Assembly (NCBI RefSeq): GCF_900176635.1
Contig: NZ_FXLN01000004.1
Location: 930,001-994,000, forward strand
DNA length: 64,000 bases
DNA from: Clostridium merdae
GTDB lineage: Bacteria > Bacillota > Clostridia > Oscillospirales > Acutalibacteraceae
Direction: 5' to 3'
Shown here: piece after piece, positions 58,331-64,000 of the stretch
Layout of the letters: each line of letters starts with the position of its first letter
Numbering within the stretch: position 1 is the stretch's first letter
Notes under the pieces: generated by a model
What the model was told of the DNA's origin: nothing
Seen by the model: only the letters and a program-made list of their open reading frames with translations
Database searches by the model: none
Translations under genes and position numbers: made by a program

Positions 58331-59158
58331 ATGATTTACTTGCCTACTGTGACAATGGCAAGGGAGGTCTTTGCGAATACGAAAGAGCGAATCTATCCCA
58401 ATGGGGAGCGTAAAATAACGGTTTGCTCAAAACCAATATTTAAAATTGATGAATACATGGAACGTGTAGACCCTCCTGAACCCATTTCTAAACCAAAAAA
58501 TATGGATAATGAAGTAAGGGCTGATAATGTGAAACGTGCAAAAGAAAAGATTTTCGACATTGCTATGTGCAATGATTTTGATTATTTTGTTACATGGACT
58601 TTAGACCCGGATTTGATTGACAGATTTAATCCGCAAGAAGTTAGCAAGAAGCTCAAATATTTTTTAAATAATCGTGTGAAGAGAAATAACGCTCGGTATC
58701 TGGTTATCCCGGAGTATCACAAGAAAGGTGCAATACATATGCACGGTTTGCTTTCCGGGAATTTTGAAATGATTGACTCTGGACATACAACCAAAGCAGG
58801 ACAGACCATTTACAACATGCCTCAATGGTCACTTGGTTATAGTACGGCTATTGCTCTTGATGACCAGAAAGAACGAGTATCCCGCTACATTACAAAGTAT
58901 GTTACAAAGGATTTTCGAAAAATATTCGGTTCTTTTTACTATGCGGGTGGTCATGGCCTTGTCAGAAAACCTAAAACCAAGATTTACGATAGCGACTATG
59001 ATGCCGTTGAAACGCAGGAATATAGACCAGAGGGTGTTAATATCTGGTTTAAGTATTTTTCGGAGGGTGAAGCAGATGAGACCGCCGCAAGCAATACGAA
59101 AAAAATACTGGAAGCGATTGGAGAGATTGAAAATGTGGAAGAACATGAAAAAGTATAA
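58331..59158 (+). CDS. HUH-superfamily rolling-circle replication initiator
   Basis: A 275-residue protein with the HUH metal motif IHMHGLL (His136 and His138), an upstream aromatic block FDYFVTWTLDPDLIDRF (motif 1) and the nucleophile motif RYITKYVTKDF with Tyr186 and Tyr190. Two tyrosines spaced by three residues are seen in phiX174 gpA-type initiators. It should nick the origin hairpin lying 30-50 bp upstream. ATG follows CACTAGGAGAATAAGC. Confidence 0.88.
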   Translation: MIYLPTVTMAREVFANTKERIYPNGERKITVCSKPIFKIDEYMERVDPPEPISKPKNMDNEVRADNVKRAKEKIFDIAMCNDFDYFVTWTLDPDLIDRFNPQEVSKKLKYFLNNRVKRNNARYLVIPEYHKKGAIHMHGLLSGNFEMIDSGHTTKAGQTIYNMPQWSLGYSTAIALDDQKERVSRYITKYVTKDFRKIFGSFYYAGGHGLVRKPKTKIYDSDYDAVETQEYRPEGVNIWFKYFSEGEADETAASNTKKILEAIGEIENVEEHEKV

Positions 59159-59402
59159 TGTCTATCAGGTTTTGCAAGTCCTTTTTGATGGTGGTTATAT
59201 TAGTGTTCGTTGCTTACACGGTTCTGAAAAATTCCGCTATGTTGTATTACTTTCTGTCGATGGCGAGCTTTTGGGAGTTGTTTCTGCCATTGTTGCAAGG
59301 AATCTTTATAACTCTAATGTATTAATGCTTTTTGATACTCGCCGTAGTGGGAAATATGACTACAGTTATTATAACGTAAGGTGGGTATTGAATGACCTTT
59401 GA
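59133..59402 (+). CDS. Prophage protein of unknown function between rep and int
   Basis: An 89-residue soluble protein with KYNVYQVLQVLFDGGYISVRC and a Tyr-rich tail GKYDYSYYNVRWVLNDL. ATG at 59133 has GGAGAG 7 bp upstream. It overlaps rep by 26 bp and int by 11 bp, so it is translationally coupled to both. Candidates are an excisionase or a replication cofactor, but no helix-turn-helix is obvious. Confidence 0.65.
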   Translation: MWKNMKKYNVYQVLQVLFDGGYISVRCLHGSEKFRYVVLLSVDGELLGVVSAIVARNLYNSNVLMLFDTRRSGKYDYSYYNVRWVLNDL

Positions 59403-60372
59403 ATCTCTGGCGGCTCTCTGGCTTAAGACTCGTAAAAACAAGGTTAGCTTCTCCCAATTTAAAAACCTGCGTTGCTACATAAACCATCTACTGCGGTATA
59501 TTGGCACTATGGACGTAGAGAGCATAAAGCCTATGGATATAGATGCCCTGCTGGACGCTCTGACGGATTGTAATCCAAATACAGGTAGACCATCATCACG
59601 GCAAACGTTGGTTGATGTACGCAGTACCGCAAACCGTATCTTTGAGTATGCAATGGATTTAGAGTTAATTAACAAAAATCCTGCCCGGGGACGTGAGGTA
59701 TCCCGCTATGCTCCCCGCCGTTACCGTAGAGCGTTGACGGCAACTGAGCAAGGGTTGATTATCTCCACGCCACACCGTGCTCGTGTGGGTGCTCTGGTGA
59801 TGATGCTGGCAGGTTTACGGCGAGGTGAGCTTATCCCGTTGACTTGGGACGATATTGACATTGACGGGTTAAAAATTAACGTCACCAAGAGCGCAGAATG
59901 CAAAGGCGGCAATCGCTTTGAGATAAAGTCCGGTACAAAAACATCAATGGGACGGCTGGTTGATATTACACTTGACCTTGCGTTGATATTGCAAGATGCA
60001 AAAGCGGCTACCCGGTCAAAGTATGTTTGTCCCCGTACTAACGGTGAGATGCACACCCTTATAAGTTGGCGGCGTATGTGGGAGAGCTACATTACAACTT
60101 TGTGCAAAGCTCCGGGAGCAGAAACTACTAATATAAAAGAAATTACTGCTCATTACCTGCGGCACACTTACGCAACGTTGTTGTATCTGTCAGAAGTTGA
60201 TTATTTAACCGCCGCAAAGTTACTCGGTCATAGTAATATTAAAACAACAATCTCCGTTTATACACACCTTGATGAACTGATGAAATCGAAGAACGTGGAT
60301 AAGCTGGACAGTTATCTTTCCTCTTCCCTTTTTCAATTTTCAGCCGAACACAATCCGGATAATCTCGCTTGA
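59392..60372 (+). CDS. int: Tyrosine recombinase (phage integrase)
   Basis: A 326-residue integrase: N-terminal SAM-like DNA-binding domain (FSQFKNLRCYINHLLRYIG), catalytic domain with LAGLRRGELIPLTW (Arg near 145), HYLRHTYATLL (His254, Arg257), LLGHSNIKTT (His280) and the nucleophile in SVYTHL (Tyr290). The last codons and stop lie inside attR (60365-60413), so the crossover site abuts the gene. It integrates the element into tRNA-Val. Confidence 0.95.
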   Translation: MTFESLAALWLKTRKNKVSFSQFKNLRCYINHLLRYIGTMDVESIKPMDIDALLDALTDCNPNTGRPSSRQTLVDVRSTANRIFEYAMDLELINKNPARGREVSRYAPRRYRRALTATEQGLIISTPHRARVGALVMMLAGLRRGELIPLTWDDIDIDGLKINVTKSAECKGGNRFEIKSGTKTSMGRLVDITLDLALILQDAKAATRSKYVCPRTNGEMHTLISWRRMWESYITTLCKAPGAETTNIKEITAHYLRHTYATLLYLSEVDYLTAAKLLGHSNIKTTISVYTHLDELMKSKNVDKLDSYLSSSLFQFSAEHNPDNLA

Positions 60373-60413
60373 CGTGCGAAGGGTCATAGGTTCAAGTCCT
60401 ATATCGTCCACCA
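60365..60413 (+). repeat. attR (49-bp direct repeat)
   Basis: Exact copy of the tRNA-Val 3' part, from the anticodon stem to CCA, without the 5' half, so not a functional tRNA. It begins inside the int stop region. Confidence 0.93.
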
Positions 60414-60418
60414 TAACA

Positions 60419-60452
60419 AAACCCACCTGTTTTCAGGTGGGTTTTTTGCGTC
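60419..60452 (+). terminator. Host terminator after attR
   Basis: The 34-base hairpin segment is identical to the copy at 53692-53725. This is the original chromosomal tRNA-Val terminator. Confidence 0.9.
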
Positions 60453-60492
60453 TTTATCCCCTTGTCTCTGTACCTCTCCCCTATGCATCTTT

Positions 60493-60963
60493 TTAAATGG
60501 CTGAGTTGATTTTTTCCCTTATACCAGAACTGTTTTTGGTATGTATGATTGGTATTTCTGCTTGAGCAAGTGCCTTGTCCACAAAGGAATCTCGCTCTTG
60601 CCTATCTGCTCTGTCGTGGCTGCTATCATCCAACTCAATAACCAGTATTGGCTTAATGCTTATCGGTTCACAAATCACAAAATCAACATGTTTGGATTTA
60701 ATACGGTTAAATTGAGAATGCCATTTCTCCCCCTTTTCCTTTGGCTCAATAAGATCCGCAAGACGAACCTTTGAAAACAACACAACATTAAGGTCTGCCG
60801 TTTCTTTTACCAAGTCACGATAGAACTTGAGTTCATTCTTGGTAAAGAAATATGTTCTTTTTTTATATTGGTATGGGAGTTTATCCAGCGCAGACGATTT
60901 CTTTCTGCTCAATAATAGCAATATAATTAAAACAATAATAATACCAATGAGGATATATTCCAT
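60493..60963 (-). CDS. DUF2726 domain membrane-anchored protein
   Basis: A 156-residue protein: an N-terminal transmembrane helix (residues 1-20), basic linker, then FFTKNELKFYRDL, VVLFSKVRLADLI, HVDFVICEPISIKPILVIELDDSSHDRADRQERDSFVDKAL (core quoted once). The Asp-x-Glu pattern and PILVIELDDSSH resemble restriction-endonuclease-like DUF2726 domains. It lies just outside attR, so belongs to the host or to an earlier insertion. Function unknown. Confidence 0.85.
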   Translation of the reverse strand: MEYILIGIIIVLIILLLLSRKKSSALDKLPYQYKKRTYFFTKNELKFYRDLVKETADLNVVLFSKVRLADLIEPKEKGEKWHSQFNRIKSKHVDFVICEPISIKPILVIELDDSSHDRADRQERDSFVDKALAQAEIPIIHTKNSSGIREKINSAI

Positions 60964-61095
60964 TTTCTCACCAACCTATTTTCTATTTTGAAATTTTATT
61001 AAACCATTTATTGGGCGTGATTCTCAACAATATAAAAGACTTACAAATCACATTGAAAATTGAAATAGAGACTCATTTCACTACAACGCATATAA

Positions 61096-61129
61096 AAACC
61101 CGACCGGCCTTTGTGAGCCGGTCGGGTTT
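61096..61129 (-). terminator. Terminator of the GH25 lysozyme gene
   Basis: AAACCCGACCGGC pairs with GCCGGTCGGGTTT (13 bp), followed on the reverse strand by TTTTAT. Confidence 0.9.
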
Positions 61130-61147
61130 CAACTTGTTATAATTGTA

Positions 61148-62626
61148 TTAGGAAACCGTTACAGTTGCAACCAGAACCGGTGCACGGTTGCCAACCTGCG
61201 CATAAATGGGGGTACTGCCACTGTTCACTGCAGTGATGGGGTAGCTCCAGCCACCTGTGGTGGACTGAACCGTTCCACCCGTTATAACAGATGGATTACC
61301 AATCAAGAATTTTACATTACTGGTAATAACGGTAGGCATTACACGCAGAGAATAGGTTTGACCCTTCTGCAAGCTAAAGTTTGTACCTAAATCGGTAAAA
61401 TACACGATTTTCGGTAAAGCATTACCCGTTACGGTAAAGGACGTAGATGCCCCGGTAACAGAAGAGGTTGTTGTAATGGTCGCCTGACCCTCACCCTTTT
61501 GGATTACATGGAAAATGTAGCCGTCAGAAGACTGCTGCGAGAATCGAACCTCAGCCACATTCGGGTCAGAAGACGTAGCTACAGGTGCCGCAGCATCTGC
61601 CGTTGTGATTCGATAGAAGTAATCCTGGCTTTGCTCTGTAAACGCATATGAGTTTAATGCGCTGCTCGCAAACACACTCGGGTCAGTTGGCTTCGTCGGC
61701 TGCTGAGAGGCTGTGCCGGCATAATCTACATAGCTGTAATTCATGTCGCAAAGGCCGTTCACGCCGGGTACGTTCTGCGCACTGTACTGCCACATTGTAT
61801 AGGGGCGGTTAAAGTTAGGCTGGCTTACTCCCCAATGGGCAATCCACGTATCGTACTGAGTTACAAGAGGGCTGGTAAGGCGTGCGTTGTAAAAGTTCAC
61901 ATAGCTGTAAACCGCTGTTTTGTAGCCTGCCTGCTGAATTCTGCTGCAGAACGCATTTACAATTTCACCCATCTGCGCAGCAGAAAGCGAATTATGTACC
62001 TTATCCTCTACATCGAAAACAACCGGGTATTGCATGGGGCGCCCCTTAATGGCATTTAGGCACATCTCTGCCTCCTGAGCTGCCATGGTGGCGTTGGTTG
62101 CATAGCTGTAATGGTATGCACCTACTGCAATTCCGTTTGCGGTTGCACCTTTATAGTTCGCTTCAAACTGAGTATCGGTCTGCTTAGCCCAGTTTTCGTT
62201 TCCATAACCGGTACGAATGATGGCAAACTGAATGCCCGCTGCCTTCACCTTCTGCCAGTCGATAACTCCGCGATGCTGCGAAACATCGATTCCCGGAATA
62301 CCAACGTTTACCAGGCAGTTCACAGAACAGCTAACCGTTGCCCCAGTGGGCGAAGTGGCTGTAACCGTTGCTTGGCCTACTGCAAGCGCAGTTACCGTTC
62401 CTGTGCTGCTAACCTGCACTACAGATGGGTTACTGGAAGACCAAGTGGCCTGCGTCACTTCTGTTGTGCCGCTGTATACCCGCAATTGCATGGTATCTCC
62501 CTTTTTCATCTGAGCAAAGGTAGAGCTGATCATAAAATCGGTTGTGTATGTATCTGCATACGCTGGGATTATCAGCGTCATCAACATCGCGAAAACCAGA
62601 AAAAATGACCCCAATCTTTTTTTCAA
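61148..62626 (-). CDS. Secreted GH25 lysozyme with Ig-like (Big_2-type) domains
   Basis: A 492-residue muramidase. Signal peptide with LFVFAMLMTLIIPAYA-like core, an N-terminal Ig-like domain (residues about 25-105, ATWSSSNPSVVQVSSTGTVTALAVGQATVTATS), a GH25 domain (110-310: GIDVSQHRGVIDWQKVKAAGIQFAIIRTGYG with the catalytic Asp, VVFDVEDKV with the Asp-x-Glu pair, MWQYSA) and C-terminal Ig-like repeats. The TTG at 62626 is chosen because GGGAGGAATTGGA precedes it and the signal peptide follows; the frame is open to 62671. Likely a cell-wall hydrolase. Confidence 0.93.
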   Translation of the reverse strand: MKKRLGSFFLVFAMLMTLIIPAYADTYTTDFMISSTFAQMKKGDTMQLRVYSGTTEVTQATWSSSNPSVVQVSSTGTVTALAVGQATVTATSPTGATVSCSVNCLVNVGIPGIDVSQHRGVIDWQKVKAAGIQFAIIRTGYGNENWAKQTDTQFEANYKGATANGIAVGAYHYSYATNATMAAQEAEMCLNAIKGRPMQYPVVFDVEDKVHNSLSAAQMGEIVNAFCSRIQQAGYKTAVYSYVNFYNARLTSPLVTQYDTWIAHWGVSQPNFNRPYTMWQYSAQNVPGVNGLCDMNYSYVDYAGTASQQPTKPTDPSVFASSALNSYAFTEQSQDYFYRITTADAAAPVATSSDPNVAEVRFSQQSSDGYIFHVIQKGEGQATITTTSSVTGASTSFTVTGNALPKIVYFTDLGTNFSLQKGQTYSLRVMPTVITSNVKFLIGNPSVITGGTVQSTTGGWSYPITAVNSGSTPIYAQVGNRAPVLVATVTVS

Positions 62627-62767
62627 TCCAATTCCTCCCACAAAATAATATTTACTGGCATTTTCCATCAAAAAAGAGGAAAATACAGCAATTACATTTA
62701 TTATATTTCTCCTACCAGATTATGTCAAGTTACATACCTGTGATTTCTTGAAAATACAAAAATTACC

Positions 62768-62797
62768 AAAAGGGATGCGGTAACGCATCCCTTTTCT
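62768..62797 (-). terminator. Terminator of the cdaR/ybbR gene
   Basis: AAAAGGGATGCG pairs with CGCATCCCTTTT around GTAA; 26 bp beyond the stop. Confidence 0.85.
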
Positions 62798-62822
62798 TAT
62801 AAATATATTCCGTGTTTCAGAT

Positions 62823-64000
62823 TTAACTAGCTTTTTCGGTTACACTTACGTTCGCTTTGTACTCGCCAAAAGCCCAAATGCTCGTATTGTTTTTCGTTAC
62901 TAGCGTAACGGGAAACTCAGAGTGACCGGTAAAGCTGTCTTTACCTGCTAAATCAATTTGAGCAAATACATCGGCTGCTGTAATAGCATCAATTTGTTTG
63001 GCTGGCCCAATTAAGGTCATCTCTAGGCTCTTTGTAAATACCTGAGCTGATTTGCTTGCCGCCAAGTTTTTCACTTGAAAATCTGTTACACTAAGCTTCT
63101 TGCTCTTAAATCCATTAAAATTCAAGCTAACGGTAGCTGTGTACACATTACTTAAATTTTTGCAGCCAGGTGGGAGAGTAATATCTACCTGAAGATTTTG
63201 ATTATTAATGGAAAGCTTCGAAAAATCGATCGCTTCCAGGCTTAGCTCATTCAGGTTTGCAAGAACGTCCTCCGGCCCTGCAACCTCAATGGTCTCCGGT
63301 GTAATCTTCTGTACAGCAGAGGAGAGGGCTAGTCCCACAGGCTTGCCAGTGAAGGCTGGTGACAGCTTTACCACTTTTCTTGCCAATACCGTGATATTCA
63401 CATCTACAGACTTATTGCTCATCGTCAGCTTATCGGTTGAAAGCTTTTCACCATACGCATTATACAGCACCAAATCGGTAGTAAAGCTTTTATTTTTCGT
63501 TAGGGTCTCTTTTACCTCGTATTCCGCAGATACCTTTTTAATCTTAGCAATCTCACTTTCCGGGCCAGAGATAACCACTGTATCCTCTGAGAAAGAAGGT
63601 GGGCTAACAAAATAATTGGGGTCTGCTTTAAAGGTAATATTATCTTGCACGGGGAAGGTTACTTCCTTATACACATCCACATTGGCAATAATCGAGCTTG
63701 GCTCAACCGAAACAATCTCGTAATCTGCCAAAGAACCTACCTTTTGCGCGGTTAAAGGCAGCGTATAGTTATTTGGCTGAGTAATAGAGGATGCCAAAGA
63801 AGCAACTACCTGAATGTTTTCGGGCTTGATGCGATTGACAACGATGCTGTTGCCACGAATGGATACCTTTGCTGTTTTAACAGTTTGATCAAATACTTTG
63901 AGCCCTTGTTCCTGACTCGCATCTGACAGCTTAATGGTAACCGGCACATCGTAAATAATCCGAGGCCGCTCCTGTGTATTGACAGTCGCCATAATAAACC
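62823..64000 (-). CDS. cdaR: YbbR-like domain protein, CdaA regulatory protein (partial, 5' end cut)
   Basis: At least 392 residues of an extracytoplasmic protein. Four YbbR-type repeats are readable, with KVSIRGNSIVVNRIKPENIQV, VVISGPESEIAKIKKVSAEYE, IEVAGPEDVLANLNEL and LIGPAKQIDAITAADVFAQIDL. The frame is open beyond the apparent ATG at 63992 (FIMATVNT precedes), where the N-terminal membrane helix of the family belongs, so the real start is outside the window. CdaR binds and modulates the diadenylate cyclase CdaA. Confidence 0.9.
   Translation of the reverse strand, partial: FIMATVNTQERPRIIYDVPVTIKLSDASQEQGLKVFDQTVKTAKVSIRGNSIVVNRIKPENIQVVASLASSITQPNNYTLPLTAQKVGSLADYEIVSVEPSSIIANVDVYKEVTFPVQDNITFKADPNYFVSPPSFSEDTVVISGPESEIAKIKKVSAEYEVKETLTKNKSFTTDLVLYNAYGEKLSTDKLTMSNKSVDVNITVLARKVVKLSPAFTGKPVGLALSSAVQKITPETIEVAGPEDVLANLNELSLEAIDFSKLSINNQNLQVDITLPPGCKNLSNVYTATVSLNFNGFKSKKLSVTDFQVKNLAASKSAQVFTKSLEMTLIGPAKQIDAITAADVFAQIDLAGKDSFTGHSEFPVTLVTKNNTSIWAFGEYKANVSVTEKAS

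Larger units (their letters stand above)
53626..60413. mobile_element. Integrated inovirus-like (filamentous phage) prophage
   Basis: Bounded by exact 49-bp repeats derived from tRNA-Val, giving a predicted circular genome of about 6739 bp. Gene order is XRE repressor (reverse strand), then on the forward strand an ssDNA-binding-like protein, coat-like protein, terminator, small membrane proteins, adsorption-like protein, three more small membrane proteins, Zot/pI ATPase, HUH replication initiator, an 89-residue protein and a tyrosine integrase. The small genome, Zot-family ATPase, rolling-circle initiator and tiny single-helix proteins are the hallmarks of inoviruses. No secretin gene is present, as expected in a host without an outer membrane. 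Confidence 0.88.

Noticed and set aside
60365..60413. Second tRNA gene at the right prophage end
   Set aside because: Only the 3' 49 nt of tRNA-Val are present; acceptor 5' strand and D arm are missing, so it is attR.
61086..61129. CRISPR-like or other repeats in the window
   Set aside because: Only single hairpins were found; no array of evenly spaced direct repeats and no cas genes anywhere in the window.

Overview
The window looks like a chromosomal segment of an anaerobic, motile, spore-forming Clostridia (Firmicutes), probably close to the Ruminococcaceae/Oscillospiraceae. Supporting signs are small CotF-like spore coat proteins, MotAB, a YbbR/CdaR protein, acetate kinase, a TatD-linked radical SAM protein, a class A RNase P RNA, AGGAGG-type ribosome binding sites, U-tract hairpin terminators and -35/-10 promoters with 17-bp spacers. 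The species cannot be named from the sequence alone.

Layout. 1-10 kb is core metabolism and maintenance: ackA (cut by the left edge), tmcAL, a NADAR N-glycosidase, a uracil permease with an attenuator-like leader, a flavin reductase-rubredoxin fusion, rarA, glyA, nth and tRNA-Ala(CGC). 10-21 kb holds a zinc-ribbon protein, a P-type cation ATPase behind a yybP-ykoY manganese riboswitch, the vitamin B6 module (MocR regulator divergent from pdxST), DegV, small redox/repair genes and a TetR-controlled two-gene operon with a clear palindromic operator. 21-36 kb holds an amino-acid-type ABC transporter operon ending in a URO-D-family enzyme, pncB, rnpB, the nickel-pincer cofactor genes larC-larE, and a catabolic cluster of aconitase X (two subunits), a 2-hydroxyacid dehydrogenase and a YuiF-type antiporter. 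36-53.5 kb holds a second polar amino acid ABC operon, spore coat genes, an orphan MazF, a MarR-flavodoxin-DUF1304 unit, nnr/acpS, the tatD-radical SAM-metG group and motAB.

The most striking part is 53626-60413. A compact 6.7-kb integrated element sits in the 3' end of tRNA-Val(GAC), flanked by exact 49-bp direct repeats. Its gene order (ssDNA-binding-like protein, 52-residue coat-like membrane protein, terminator, tiny membrane proteins, a large signal-peptide adhesin-like protein with hydrophobic C terminus, Zot/pI ATPase, HUH rolling-circle initiator, tyrosine integrase) is that of a temperate filamentous phage (inovirus) in a monoderm host. It has no secretin gene. It carries an XRE repressor that apparently starts at CTG, three near-identical operators overlapping two divergent promoters, and a hairpin exposing the rolling-circle nick sequence CTTGATA just upstream of the initiator gene. 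The right end (60.4-64 kb) returns to host genes: a DUF2726 protein, a secreted GH25 lysozyme with Ig-like domains, and a cdaR/ybbR gene cut by the right edge.

Several genes were re-started inside longer open frames on the basis of ribosome binding sites (tmcAL, glyA, the flavodoxin at 19.6 kb, the URO-D gene, nnr, pncB, larE, metG, the GH25 lysozyme). Eight coding sequences shorter than about 75 codons in the prophage and in leaders were found by hand.
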